From DATFTF01 sp963825175 (lineage in GTDB: Bacteria; Acidobacteriota; Thermoanaerobaculia; UBA5066; Gp7-AA6): a stretch of 64,000 nucleotides of DNA. The position numbers and the translations under genes were made by a program. A model generated the notes under the pieces. That model saw only the letters and a program-made list of their open reading frames with translations, had not been told where the DNA came from and searched no databases. Below are positions 51,737 to 60,506 of this stretch, in pieces (position 1 is the stretch's first letter; every line of letters starts with the position of its first letter). The DNA lies in assembly GCA_963825175.1 (NCBI GenBank), contig CAWGSA010000003.1:248001-312000 (forward strand). Direction: 5' to 3'.

Positions 51737-52041
51737 GCGGGAAGGGTGGGCCCGGCTTCCGGAGGCGTCGAAGGGCCCTCGGCGGTCGCGGGGGGTGCGG
51801 TCTCGACCGGCTTGGGCCCGGTGATCGTCTGGGCCACCGTGTCCTTGATCCCGGTCGTTTCCGTCTTGACCTGGTCCATTTCGTGCTCGATCGTCCGTTT
51901 CAGGTCATCGGAGGCTTTCTTGAACTCGGCCAGACCCTTGCCGATGGATTTCCCGATCTCCGGCAGCTTCTTGGGCCCGAAAATGAGGAGCGCCAGCAGG
52001 AAAATCAGCATCAATTCGGGCATTCCGATGGAGCCGAACAT
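51733..52041 (-). CDS. tatA: twin-arginine translocase subunit TatA/TatB
   Basis: 102 residues. A short N-terminal helix (MPELMLIFLLALLIFGPKKL) with the FGPKKLPE hinge is followed by an amphipathic helix (GKSIGKGLAEFKKASDDLKR) and an acidic, proline-rich tail. GGAGGG precedes the ATG. It forms the protein-conducting assembly with TatC. Only one TatA/B-type gene is present here, so it may do both jobs, or a second one may lie elsewhere. It overlaps tatC and is divergent from the S41 protease. Confidence 0.9.
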   Translation of the reverse strand: MFGSIGMPELMLIFLLALLIFGPKKLPEIGKSIGKGLAEFKKASDDLKRTIEHEMDQVKTETTGIKDTVAQTITGPKPVETAPPATAEGPSTPPEAGPTLPA

Positions 52042-52134
52042 GTTCCCTCCAGAGATGGATTCTACGCCGAACGAGATGACGCCCTACGACTTTCCCTCCG
52101 GCCGTGTCAGAATGAAGATCCGAGGAGGCCTCTC

Positions 52135-53760
52135 TTGAGCCAGCCCCGTTCCCGAATCCTGATTGCCGTCGCTCTCGTCGTAGCCGCCACGCTCATCGGC
52201 GGCGCGGTGGGGGAACGCCTGCTCGCTTCCCCCGAGCGCGATACTCCGTCTCTGGACGAGTACGCCGACATCCTGACGACGCTCTCCGAGTGGTCGCCCG
52301 AGGCGATCCCGCCGGAGAAGTTCGTGTACGCGTCCATCCACGGCATGCTGGCGCGCCTGGACCCGCATACCACTTTTCTCGAGCCCGACGACTACGCGGC
52401 GATGCGGGAGAAGCAGCAGGGGTCGTTCTTCGGCTTGGGCATCCAGATCCAGAAGCGGATGGGCAAGATCACGGTCATCGCGCCGATGGAGGGGACGCCG
52501 GCCTACAAGATGGGGGTTCGTGCCGGCGACATCATCAGCGCGATCGAGGGAGAGGAAATCCGGGAGGACAGCTCGACCGACGAGGTGGTCAAGAAGCTCC
52601 GCGGCCCCAAGGGGACGCAGGTCACCATCACCATCCGCCGTCCGGGACTCGACGAGCCGATCAACATGACGATCACCCGGGCGGAGATCCCGACCCTTTC
52701 GGTGCCGTATGCCTTCCTGCTCGGCCCGGAGACCGGATACGTGCTGCTCCGGGACTTCACGCACACGTCCAGCCATGAATTGACCGTCGCCATCGAGAAG
52801 CTCGAAAAGCAGGGGATGAAGCGTCTGGTCCTCGATCTTCGGGGCAATCCCGGCGGAGTGCTGGACCAGGCGGTGGACGTCGCGGACGTCTTCCTTCCCA
52901 AGGCTGCCAAGGTGGTCTACACCCGCGGACGGACTCCTTCCTCGGCCCAGGACTTCTTCGCGCCGGGGGAGGGAGTCCACTTCGACCAGCCGCTGGTCGT
53001 CCTCATCAACCGCGGCTCCGCGTCGGCCTCGGAGATCGTGGCGGGAGCGATTCAGGACCATGACCGGGGTCTCCTGGTCGGACAGCGCAGCTGGGGCAAG
53101 GGACTCGTCCAGAGCGTCTACACGCTGCCCTACGGCGCCGGCCTGGCGCTCACGACGGCGCGCTACTACACGCCGTCCGGGCGGTGGATCCAGCGCGATT
53201 ACAGCGACCTTCTGGCTTACGTCAACCCGGGCGACCCGGACGCCGGGGACGCGGAGACCGGCGAAGAAGCCCGCAAGGCGGGGCAGCCGTTCTACACCGA
53301 CGCCGGCCGCGTCGTGTACGCCGCCGGAGGGATCACTCCCGACGTTCTCGTCAAGAACAACTTCGGCGACTCCAAGCTCCTGACGCAGCTTCTGGCCCGC
53401 AGCCTGTTCTTCAACTTCGGGGTCGATTACCTTTCCAGGCACCGGGAACTGTCAGCCGACTTTGCGATGACGCCGGCGTTGCGCGAGGAGTTCTTCCGCT
53501 TCGTCGAGAAGTCGGGGTACTTGACGGCGGACGAGCTCAAGCGCCAATACGACGAGGACCCCAACCGCAATCTCGTCGATCTGGCCATTCGGGTCGAGAT
53601 CGCCAACTCGAAGTTCGGGCTGGAAGCGGGGCGGAGAGTCCAGGTCGGCGGCGACATCCAGGTCCAGAAGGCGCTCACGCTGTTCGGGGAGGCCGCCAGG
53701 ATCGCCGCGTTGCCGAAGAAGTCGAATACCGCGGCGCGCACCGCCAAGTCGGGAGTCTAA
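52135..53760 (+). CDS. S41-family C-terminal processing protease (CtpA/Prc-like)
   Basis: 541 residues from a TTG that follows GAGGAGG at ideal spacing; upstream in-frame codons are antisense to tatA. The N-terminus has a signal or anchor helix (ILIAVALVVAATLIGGAVG). A PDZ domain (about 95-180) has APMEGTPAYKMGVRAGDII. The protease core has the catalytic Ser in GSASASEIVAGA and Lys in RSWGKGLVQ, with LRGNPGGVLDQAVDVAD. It acts in the periplasm on C-terminal tails of envelope proteins. The final codon and stop (GTCTAA) match the GGTCTAA repeat unit that follows. Confidence 0.93.
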   Translation: MSQPRSRILIAVALVVAATLIGGAVGERLLASPERDTPSLDEYADILTTLSEWSPEAIPPEKFVYASIHGMLARLDPHTTFLEPDDYAAMREKQQGSFFGLGIQIQKRMGKITVIAPMEGTPAYKMGVRAGDIISAIEGEEIREDSSTDEVVKKLRGPKGTQVTITIRRPGLDEPINMTITRAEIPTLSVPYAFLLGPETGYVLLRDFTHTSSHELTVAIEKLEKQGMKRLVLDLRGNPGGVLDQAVDVADVFLPKAAKVVYTRGRTPSSAQDFFAPGEGVHFDQPLVVLINRGSASASEIVAGAIQDHDRGLLVGQRSWGKGLVQSVYTLPYGAGLALTTARYYTPSGRWIQRDYSDLLAYVNPGDPDAGDAETGEEARKAGQPFYTDAGRVVYAAGGITPDVLVKNNFGDSKLLTQLLARSLFFNFGVDYLSRHRELSADFAMTPALREEFFRFVEKSGYLTADELKRQYDEDPNRNLVDLAIRVEIANSKFGLEAGRRVQVGGDIQVQKALTLFGEAARIAALPKKSNTAARTAKSGV

Positions 53761-53777
53761 GCGAGGACCAACGCCTC

Positions 53778-53805
53778 GGTCTAAGGTCTAAGGTCCAAGG
53801 ATCAA
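53778..53805. repeat. heptamer repeat between the S41 protease and kdsC
   Basis: GGTCTAA, GGTCTAA, GGTCCAA, GGATCAA. It separates two convergent genes. The S41 stop (GTCTAA at 53755-53760) resembles an outlying unit, and the kdsC stop (TCA at 53802-53804) is inside the last unit. Confidence 0.75.
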
Positions 53806-54302
53806 GACCCTGTCGTCCGGCGAACCTTTGACTTCAGTCTCTCGTTGCGCTCGAGCACGATCTCGATGAATTCCCGGGCCGCGCCGCGGCCGCCGCACCT
53901 CTCGAGCACGCAGTCGGCGGCAGCGAGCGCCGCCGGGGTGGAGTCGGCCGGGCACGCGGAGAGGCCCGCCGCTTGCAGCAGGGGAACGTCCGGCTCGTCG
54001 TCTCCGATGGCCGCGGTCTGCGACGGGTCGAGCTTCCACCGGCGGCAGAGCGCCTCGTAGCGGACGAGCTTGTCGCGGATACCCTGGAGGCAAAGGTGCA
54101 CGCCGAGGTCCCGCGCGCGGGCGTCGGTCGCCGGCGATGTGCGTCCGGAGATCCACGCCACCTTCAGGCCCGCCGCGATCGCCTTGCGCATCCCGTGGCC
54201 GTCCTTGGTGTCGAAGACCTTGAATTCCTGGCCGTCGCCCGCGAGGTAGATCCTTCCATCGGTCAGGACTCCGTCGACATCGAAGAACAAAGCCTTGATC
54301 AT
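53802..54302 (-). CDS. kdsC: 3-deoxy-D-manno-octulosonate 8-phosphate phosphatase
   Basis: 166 residues from ATG 54302; further upstream in-frame codons are repeat sequence. A HAD-superfamily phosphatase without a cap: nucleophile DVDGVLTDGRIYL, KVFDTKDGHGMRKA, ISGRTSPATDARA, Lys in GIRDKLVRYE, and IGDDEPDVPLLQAAG. KdsC dephosphorylates Kdo-8-P to Kdo for LPS. The kdsD gene is immediately upstream across an 8-bp repeat hairpin. Together with lpxH this points to a normal LPS inner core. Confidence 0.93.
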   Translation of the reverse strand: MIKALFFDVDGVLTDGRIYLAGDGQEFKVFDTKDGHGMRKAIAAGLKVAWISGRTSPATDARARDLGVHLCLQGIRDKLVRYEALCRRWKLDPSQTAAIGDDEPDVPLLQAAGLSACPADSTPAALAAADCVLERCGGRGAAREFIEIVLERNERLKSKVRRTTGS

Positions 54303-54398
54303 CGGCCCATCGGTTGATCGGTTCATCGGTTCATGCGCCCTCGGAGAGCTCTTCTTCGACGAAATCATCCGATGATCCGATGATCCGATCATCCGATT
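54301..54398. repeat. inverted 8-bp repeat arrays between kdsD and kdsC
   Basis: The left arm is ATCGGTTG, ATCGGTTC, ATCGGTTC. The right arm is ATCCGATG, ATCCGATG, ATCCGATC, ATCCGATT. The arms are approximately reverse-complementary. The array touches the kdsC start codon (54302) and ends 2 bp from the kdsD stop. Confidence 0.8.
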
Positions 54399-54399
54399 C

Positions 54400-55356
54400 C
54401 TAGCTGATTCCCGCCGACAGCAGGTCGTGGAGATGGAGAGCTCCGATCAGGCGGCGCTGTCCGTCCACCACGAACAGCGACGTGATCTTGCCGTCTTCCA
54501 TGGCCGCGAGCGCGGTCGAGGCAAACGTCTCGGGGTCGGCGGTCCGAGGATTGGGGTGCAGGCAGTCTCCCGCCGGGCGCTCGAGCAGCGCCAGGTCCTT
54601 CTCGATCAGCCGCCGCAGGTCGCCATCGGAGATCACGCCCACGAGCTCGCCGGCCGCGCCGACCACCGCCGTGATACCCATCATCTTGCGCGACATCTCG
54701 TGGATCGCCTCGGGCATGGACGTCTCCCGCGAGACCTTCGGGATCCGCTCTCCGGTCCGCATCAAGTCCTTGACCTTCAGGAACCGTCTCCCGAGCTCTC
54801 CGCCCGGGTGCAGGGCCGCGAAGTCCGCCTCGCGAAATCCCTTCCGTTCGGAGAGGACCATGGCCAGGGCGTCGCCCACGGCGAGCATGGCCGTGGTCGA
54901 GGCGGTGGGAGCCAGGTTCAAGGGGCAGGCTTCCCGAGAGATGGCCACGGAGAGGACGCGGTCCGCGGCGCGGGCCACCGAGGAGCCGGGTACGCCGGTC
55001 ATCGCGAGGGTGCGGATCCCGCGCGCGCGCGCGAACTCCAGCAACCGCACGACCTCGGCCGTCTCGCCGGAGTAGGAGAGCGCCAGCACCGCGTCTCCCT
55101 CCATCAGCATCCCCAGGTCGCCGTGCGAGGCCTCGGCGGCGTGCAGGTAGAAGGCCGGGGTTCCGGTCGAGGCGAGAGTGGCGGCGACCTTCTGGGCGAT
55201 CAATCCGGACTTGCCGAGGCCCGTGACGCACAGCCGGCCCCGGCAGGCGGAAATGTCCTCGACCGCCCCGGTGAACTCGGGGCCGAGGTTCCCGATCTGC
55301 TCCCGGATCGAGTCGGCCTCGATCTCCAGGACCTTGCGGGCCGTTTCGAGAATCAC
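54400..55356 (-). CDS. kdsD: D-arabinose 5-phosphate isomerase (KdsD/KpsF family)
   Basis: 318 residues from a GTG at 55356, chosen because the family domain starts immediately (ILETARKVLEIEADSI). A TTG at 55434 would add 26 residues. The SIS domain has VTGLGKSGLIAQKVAATL, FYLHAAEASHGDLGM, LSYSGETAEVVRLL and NLAPTASTTAMLAVGDALA. Two CBS domains occupy about residues 200-318 (VGVISDGDLRRLIE, SLFVVDGQRRLIGALHLHDLL). It makes arabinose-5-phosphate, the precursor of Kdo. It is upstream of kdsC and divergent from the M16 protease. Confidence 0.93.
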   Translation of the reverse strand: MILETARKVLEIEADSIREQIGNLGPEFTGAVEDISACRGRLCVTGLGKSGLIAQKVAATLASTGTPAFYLHAAEASHGDLGMLMEGDAVLALSYSGETAEVVRLLEFARARGIRTLAMTGVPGSSVARAADRVLSVAISREACPLNLAPTASTTAMLAVGDALAMVLSERKGFREADFAALHPGGELGRRFLKVKDLMRTGERIPKVSRETSMPEAIHEMSRKMMGITAVVGAAGELVGVISDGDLRRLIEKDLALLERPAGDCLHPNPRTADPETFASTALAAMEDGKITSLFVVDGQRRLIGALHLHDLLSAGIS

Positions 55357-55381
55357 GGCGCGTATGTTATTCGAGAGGCCT

Positions 55382-55404
55382 GTTTCGAGGGATGCCCTCG
55401 AAAC
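55382..55404. other. perfect palindrome between divergent kdsD and M16 protease genes
   Basis: GTTTCGAGGG-atg-CCCTCGAAAC, with 10-bp perfect arms, in the 108-bp divergent region. Its position and symmetry suit a regulator binding site controlling one or both genes; a 5'-leader hairpin is the alternative. Confidence 0.5.
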
Positions 55405-55464
55405 CCGCCGCCGAGAAGGCCGTATGACCGCCAAGGAAACCGACGGCGTCGAAAAGGAGGAGCC

Positions 55465-58269
55465 TTGAACGCGAAAAACCGCCTGATCCCGAGCCTGGCC
55501 GCGCTGCTGGTCGCACTGTCCCTTCCCGGCCAAACGCCGGCGCCGAGGAAGCCCCGCCCCAGGACGGTTCCCGCGCCGGCCCGGGCGTCCGGCGCCGCCC
55601 CCAGGATCGAGTTCGAGAAATACACCCTTTCCAACGGCCTCCAGGTGATTCTGCACGTCGACCGCAAGCTCCCGATCGTCCACGTCAACGAGTGGTTCCA
55701 CGTCGGTTCCAAGAACGAGAAGCCGGGACGGACCGGCTTTGCCCACCTCTTCGAGCACGAGATGTTCGAAGGCTCCAAGAACGCCCCGGGCAAGTACTGG
55801 GCACGGATGGAGCTGGCCGGAGCCAACGTCTCGGAAGGTGGCGTCAACGGCACGACCAACAACGACCGCACCAACTATTTCGCGACTGTCCCTTCCGGAA
55901 GCCTCGAATACGTCCTGTGGATCGAGTCGGATCGCCTGGCGACGCTCGGGCAGCACCTGACCCAGGAGAACCTCGACGCTCAGCGCGCCGTGGTCAAGAA
56001 CGAGCGGCGGCAGAGCCTGGAGAATCAGCCGTATGGACGGGCCTTCGACCTGATCTTTCAAAATCTCTTCCCGGCGGGCCACCCCTATTCCTGGTCCGTG
56101 ATCGGCAGCCAGGAGGACCTCTCGGCGGCGTCGCTCGAGGACGTCCAGGAGTTCTTCGCTCGGTACTACGCGCCCAACAACCTCTCCCTCGTCATCGCTG
56201 GCGACTTCGACCCGGCCGCGGCCAAGAAGCTGGTGGAGAAATATTTCGGCGACATCCCTCCGGGCCCGCCGCTCGACCGGCCGGAGCGCTGGATCCCGGA
56301 GCTCACGGGCGAAAAGATCGTCGAGGCAGCCGACCGGGTGGCCCAGGAGCGCGTCTACATGGCCTGGCCGTCCCCGGAGGGATACGCGCCGGGCGACGCG
56401 GAGCTCGATCTGGCCTCCTTCATTCTCGCCGACGGCCTGTCGTCACGGCTCCAGAAGGTGCTGGTCCACGACAAGCAGCTGTGCACCGACGTGAATTCCT
56501 TCCAGTCGTCGCAGGAGATCTCGGGCTTCTACGCGGTCATCGCTACCGCGCGCCCGGGGGTGGCGCTGCCGCAGATCGAGAAGATCGTGACCGAGGAGAT
56601 CGCGAAGCTGGCCAGGCAGGGGCCCACGCCGGCGGAGCTCGCGCGCGCGAAGACCAAGTGGGAGTACGCGTTCGTCTCCGGTCTCGAGCGCATCGGCGGG
56701 TTCGGCGGGAAGGCCGATCGCTTGAACTCCTACAACACGTTCCTGGGCGATCCGGGGAAATTCGATTTCGACCGAAACCGCTATCAGAACGCGACGGCGG
56801 AGGACGTCCGGAAGGCCGTGGCCCGCTGGCTCGATACGTCCCACCGGCTCCTGGTCCGGTTTCATCCCGAGAAGTCCGGACGCGTTTCCGAAGCGGTCCT
56901 CGACCGTTCCAAGCAGCCCGCCCTCGGCGCGGACACGCCGTTCCGCGCGCCGGAGGTGCGATCGGCGACGCTTCCCAACGGGCTCGAAGTCCTGGTGGTC
57001 GAGCGGCACGAGCTGCCCAAGGTGGCCGTCACGCTGGCTTCGCGCGCCGGCTCGATGGCCGATCCGCCGGGAAAGGAAGGAACCGCGTACCTGACCGCGG
57101 CGACGCTCAGTCTGGGCACGAAGACCCGAAAGGCCCTGGAGATCGAGTCGGCGTTCGGCGATCTCGGCACGTCCCTGGACGCGCAGACGCAAAGGGAGAG
57201 CGTTCGGCTCGGGTTCGAGGTCCTGAAGCGCAATCTCGGGCCGGCCCTCCAGCTCTTCGCCGACGTCGTCCGCGACCCGACGTTTCCCGAAGCGGAGATC
57301 GAGCGCGAGAAGAAGCGGCATCTCGATGAGCTCGCCCAGCAGGAGAAGAGCGGGAGCGCGGTGTCCGCCCGCGTACGGGCGATGCTGCTTTTCGGCCCGG
57401 ACCATCCCTATGGCCGCGCGGTGCAGGGACTTCCCGAGACCGTCGCGAAGGCCACACGGCAGGACCTCGCGGCGTTTCACAAGGACCGCTACGCGCCGGG
57501 AGGCAGCGCCCTCGTGTTCGCCGGGGACGTGACGTTGGACGAGGCCAGGGCCCTGGCCGCCCAGGCCTTCGGCAGCTGGAGCGGTTCGGCACCCGCGGTC
57601 GTGCCGGTCCCGCCCCCTTCGCCCGCGCCGGGCGGAAAGATCTACCTGGTTGACCGCCAGGACGCGGCCCAGACCGTCGTCAGCCAGTCGCTGCCGGCCC
57701 CGCCGCGAACGGTTCCCGATTACTACGCCTTGACGGTCGCCGACGGTGTGTGGGGCGGCGGAGCCAGCTCGCGGCTGAACACGAATATCCGCGAGGACAA
57801 GGGCTATTCCTACGGCGTCTTCTCGAACCTGGTGACCTTTCGGGATCAGGGCGTCTGGTATGCGGCAGGCGGCGTTCAGACCAACAAGACCAAGGAGTCC
57901 GTCGTCGAGTTCGAGAAGGAGCTCCAGGCGATCGCCGGCGGCAAACCCATCACCGAGCAGGAATTCGATTCCCACAAGTCCCGCATCGTCCGCGGCTACG
58001 CCCAGCAGTTCGAGACGGTGGGCCGGGTCGGCGGTCAGGTCGCCGATCTCTGGACCGACGGGTTGCCGATGGCGACGCTCCAGAAGGAGTATGACGAGAC
58101 AGAGCAGGTCACGCTGGCGGCGGCGCGGGACGCGGCGCGCAAGCACGCGTCCACCGACAAGGCCATCCTCCTCCTGGTGGGAGACCGCGCCAAGATCGAG
58201 CCGGGCCTGAAGGAGCTCCACCTGGGCGAGATCGTCGTGCTGGACACGGAGGGGAGGCCCGTGCATTGA
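55465..58269 (+). CDS. M16-family zinc metalloprotease, fused two-half form
   Basis: 934 residues from a TTG with a near-perfect AAGGAGGAG site. Signal peptide LIPSLAALLVALSLPGQTPA. The first half has the inverted zinc motif HLFEHEMFEG (HxxEH) and downstream NERRQSLENQPYG. The second half repeats the fold, but the zinc site is replaced by EGTAYLTAATL, so it is inactive and probably structural, as in other pitrilysin-type pairs. It is a periplasmic peptidase. The substrate is unknown; clearance of signal or transit-like peptides is plausible. A C-rich/G-rich hairpin separates it from the convergent HEAT gene. Confidence 0.92.
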   Translation: MNAKNRLIPSLAALLVALSLPGQTPAPRKPRPRTVPAPARASGAAPRIEFEKYTLSNGLQVILHVDRKLPIVHVNEWFHVGSKNEKPGRTGFAHLFEHEMFEGSKNAPGKYWARMELAGANVSEGGVNGTTNNDRTNYFATVPSGSLEYVLWIESDRLATLGQHLTQENLDAQRAVVKNERRQSLENQPYGRAFDLIFQNLFPAGHPYSWSVIGSQEDLSAASLEDVQEFFARYYAPNNLSLVIAGDFDPAAAKKLVEKYFGDIPPGPPLDRPERWIPELTGEKIVEAADRVAQERVYMAWPSPEGYAPGDAELDLASFILADGLSSRLQKVLVHDKQLCTDVNSFQSSQEISGFYAVIATARPGVALPQIEKIVTEEIAKLARQGPTPAELARAKTKWEYAFVSGLERIGGFGGKADRLNSYNTFLGDPGKFDFDRNRYQNATAEDVRKAVARWLDTSHRLLVRFHPEKSGRVSEAVLDRSKQPALGADTPFRAPEVRSATLPNGLEVLVVERHELPKVAVTLASRAGSMADPPGKEGTAYLTAATLSLGTKTRKALEIESAFGDLGTSLDAQTQRESVRLGFEVLKRNLGPALQLFADVVRDPTFPEAEIEREKKRHLDELAQQEKSGSAVSARVRAMLLFGPDHPYGRAVQGLPETVAKATRQDLAAFHKDRYAPGGSALVFAGDVTLDEARALAAQAFGSWSGSAPAVVPVPPPSPAPGGKIYLVDRQDAAQTVVSQSLPAPPRTVPDYYALTVADGVWGGGASSRLNTNIREDKGYSYGVFSNLVTFRDQGVWYAAGGVQTNKTKESVVEFEKELQAIAGGKPITEQEFDSHKSRIVRGYAQQFETVGRVGGQVADLWTDGLPMATLQKEYDETEQVTLAAARDAARKHASTDKAILLLVGDRAKIEPGLKELHLGEIVVLDTEGRPVH

Positions 58270-58273
58270 GCTG

Positions 58274-58363
58274 ACCCTTCTCCCCCTCACCCTCTCGCCC
58301 GCTCACCCCTCTCTGCCTTCAAGGAGCAGAGGGAGAGAGGGGGAGAGTGGGAGAGTGGGAGAC
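58274..58363. repeat. C-rich/G-rich hairpin repeat between convergent genes
   Basis: The C-rich arm (CTTCTCCCCCTCACCCTCTC...) and the G-rich arm (GAGAGAGGGGGAGAGTGGGA...) can pair. It fills the 98-bp gap between the M16 protease and HEAT genes and may act as a terminator for both, although no T tract is present. Confidence 0.65.
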
Positions 58364-58367
58364 GGTG

Positions 58368-59471
58368 TCAATGACCTGACAGCAGGATCTCCTCGAAGAA
58401 CGCCAGCGCCCGCGGATCCCTGGACTGGCCGAGCCAGAAGACCGCCTGCTTGCGCACGGCGGGATTGCGGTTGGTGCGCGCGACCCGGATGAGCTCCGGC
58501 ACCCCCTCGTCCTTGGGCAGCTGGGTCAAGGCGAAGACGGCCTTCTTCTTGACCTCCGTCTCCGGGTCGTCGTTGATGGCGTTTTCGATCGTGCTGGCTG
58601 CCTTCCTGCCGGCCTTCTGCGCGAGCCAGAAGAGCGCCTGGCCCCGCACCTCCGTGGCGCGATCGCTCCTGGCCATGCCGATCAGCGTGTCGACGGCCTC
58701 CGGCTCCTTGCTCTGCGAGAGCGCGAACGCAACGTGCTTGCGGAACTGCTCCGAGGGGTCGGACCGGGCCAGCCCGCGCAGGACCTCGAAACCGCGCCGG
58801 CCTCGGGCATTTCCCAGCCAGAAGGCGGCCTGGCGACGGACGGGCTCGGGGGTGGCGGGCCCGACGAGCTTCTCCAGGGCCAGATCGGCCGAGGGATCGT
58901 CATGAAACGCGATCGCCGACAGCGCGGGCTCGCCGGAGCGCTTTCCCTTCTTGCGCGCCAGGTCGGGATCGTCCACCAGCTTCACGAGAAAGGCGACGCT
59001 GTCGGCGGGAGCCACGCCGGTCAGCCAGACGAGCGTGCTCCCTCCGGCGTCGATGGAGCAGTTCTGGGAGAACGTCCGCAGCGTCCGCGGCTCCTTGCCC
59101 TCGAACCGAACGAAGACGAGGAGCCGGTCCGTCCCGCTCTGTTCCGCGCAATCGCCGGAGTCGGAGTCGAGAAATCCGGAGTTTCGGTGCTCGTCCTGGA
59201 GGAAGCACCGGCCTCCGCAGGGAGATCGCTCGACGTCGTCGAGGGTGTCGAAGCAGCAGATGTATCGCTGTCCCGCCATCGGCTCCTCCCAGGCCATCCA
59301 CTGGGAGCCGCCGGGGGAGTCGGCCAACAATCTCCGTATTGTGTGCTCGAGCCCGTCCGACAGCGAGGCGGTCCGGAATCGCGCGTGGGAGATCCGCACG
59401 GTCTGGCCGGAGGAGGCCCCCGCCGTCAGAAGCGTCAGCGCTCCCGCGAGGATTGCGGCACGACGTTTCAT
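58368..59471 (-). CDS. exported HEAT-repeat protein with Cys-rich N-terminal domain
   Basis: 367 residues from ATG 59471. Signal peptide AAILAGALTLLTAGASSGQ. Residues about 60-180 form a domain with many cysteines (RYICCFDTL, SPCGGRCFL, SGDCAEQSG, FSQNCSID), probably disulfide-bonded. The C-terminal half has six HEAT units (PVRRQAAFWLGNARGRRGFE, VRGQALFWLAQKAGRKAAS, VRKQAVFWLGQSRDPRALAF). HEAT arrays bind proteins. It is the last gene of the ECF sigma cluster and is separated from the DUF4097-like gene by a perfect heptamer array. The partner is unknown. Confidence 0.83.
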   Translation of the reverse strand: MKRRAAILAGALTLLTAGASSGQTVRISHARFRTASLSDGLEHTIRRLLADSPGGSQWMAWEEPMAGQRYICCFDTLDDVERSPCGGRCFLQDEHRNSGFLDSDSGDCAEQSGTDRLLVFVRFEGKEPRTLRTFSQNCSIDAGGSTLVWLTGVAPADSVAFLVKLVDDPDLARKKGKRSGEPALSAIAFHDDPSADLALEKLVGPATPEPVRRQAAFWLGNARGRRGFEVLRGLARSDPSEQFRKHVAFALSQSKEPEAVDTLIGMARSDRATEVRGQALFWLAQKAGRKAASTIENAINDDPETEVKKKAVFALTQLPKDEGVPELIRVARTNRNPAVRKQAVFWLGQSRDPRALAFFEEILLSGH

Positions 59472-59478
59472 CGTTCCC

Positions 59479-59527
59479 TCACTCGTCACTCGTCACTCGT
59501 CACTCGTCACTCGTCACTCGTCACTCG
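59479..59527. repeat. perfect heptamer array, 7 x TCACTCG
   Basis: Seven exact copies of TCACTCG (minus strand CGAGTGA). The stop codon of the DUF4097-like gene (59521-59523) is in the last copy. The HEAT gene ATG is 8 bp beyond the first, so the array also covers its ribosome-binding region. Confidence 0.93.
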
Positions 59528-60492
59528 TCGTCCTCGGCGTCCCCGCGGCTCCTGATCGAGACCGGGCCGTTGACCGTGGAGAGCCGGACCACGGTTTCGC
59601 CGGATCCGAATTCGACCCTTCGGAAGTCGTCGTCCCAGGACCTCCGGCCGCCGGAGCACGCCGGCGCGCGACACGTGAACGGAGAATGGCCCGCGGACTC
59701 GATGCGGGTGCCCGTGCGGTAGTTCTCCGGGATGAGGACCGACAGGGGCCCGTTGTCGGCGTGCGCCTCCAGACGGCGCCCTTCCCAATGGTCTCCCGTG
59801 AGGTTGACGGAGATCGGGCCGTTGCGCGTCTGCAGGCTCTGGTCGCCTCCGCCCCCATGCAGGCTGATCGGGCCGTTGGTCGCCTCGGCTTGGACGGAGC
59901 CCCGGCAGTTGGCGATCGAGATGGGGCCGTTGTCGGCGTGGGCCTGGATCGAGCCCGAGAGATCGTGCAGGGAAAGCGGTCCGTTGGCCGTCCTGGCGGT
60001 CACCGCTCCCGAGAGCTCCCGCACGGAGAGGGGGCCGTTTGTGGCCTCGAGGTCGACGGCGGATCCACGAGGCGTCTGGACGAGAAGAGAGACGAGCCAG
60101 TCGCCGTTGGGCGGTCCGGAAACGGAGAGACGGCCGTCGCTGCCCAGGTTGGCGGTGATCCCGGAAAGATCCTCCGAGCGGAGCGCCGCCTTGCAGACCT
60201 TGACCGTCGTGTCCGAACCCTCGATCCCTCGGACGTAGGCGCCCGAGGACTCCGGGACGCGGATCGTCAAGGTCGCGGCGGACAGCCGCGCGGTCACGAC
60301 CTCCTCTGCGCGAACGGCATCGCGTTCGTCGAACCGGACCCGAATCTGCGAGCAGCCGGTGATCGCGTCTTCTCCGTCCGTTGTCACGCTGACGTTGTGC
60401 CCGCCGTGCCGATGCCGGGACTCTCCGTCAAGGCGTCCCGGGACCGTCATTGCCAGAAAGATCGCTCCGATCAGGAATACTCTGCGTATCAT
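59521..60492 (-). CDS. exported DUF4097-like beta-helix protein with NGPxS repeats
   Basis: 323 residues from ATG 60492, preceded by AAGGAG. Signal peptide VFLIGAIFLAMTVPG. The central part contains five NGP(L/I)S units spaced exactly 18 residues apart (ATNGPLSVRELSGAVTAR, TANGPLSLHDLSGSIQAH, and so on), then two more NGPxS units after a break. This is the pattern of the DUF4097 adhesin-like right-handed beta-helix. The function is unknown; exported. It lies between two HEAT genes in the ECF sigma cluster, with perfect heptamer arrays at both ends. Confidence 0.82.
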   Translation of the reverse strand: MIRRVFLIGAIFLAMTVPGRLDGESRHRHGGHNVSVTTDGEDAITGCSQIRVRFDERDAVRAEEVVTARLSAATLTIRVPESSGAYVRGIEGSDTTVKVCKAALRSEDLSGITANLGSDGRLSVSGPPNGDWLVSLLVQTPRGSAVDLEATNGPLSVRELSGAVTARTANGPLSLHDLSGSIQAHADNGPISIANCRGSVQAEATNGPISLHGGGGDQSLQTRNGPISVNLTGDHWEGRRLEAHADNGPLSVLIPENYRTGTRIESAGHSPFTCRAPACSGGRRSWDDDFRRVEFGSGETVVRLSTVNGPVSIRSRGDAEDDE

Positions 60493-60506
60493 CGGATTTC
60501 TCCTTC

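Noticed and set aside
54427..55464. Upstream extension of the M16 protease frame
   Set aside because: It is antisense to kdsD. The TTG at 55465 has a strong ribosome site and is followed by a signal peptide.
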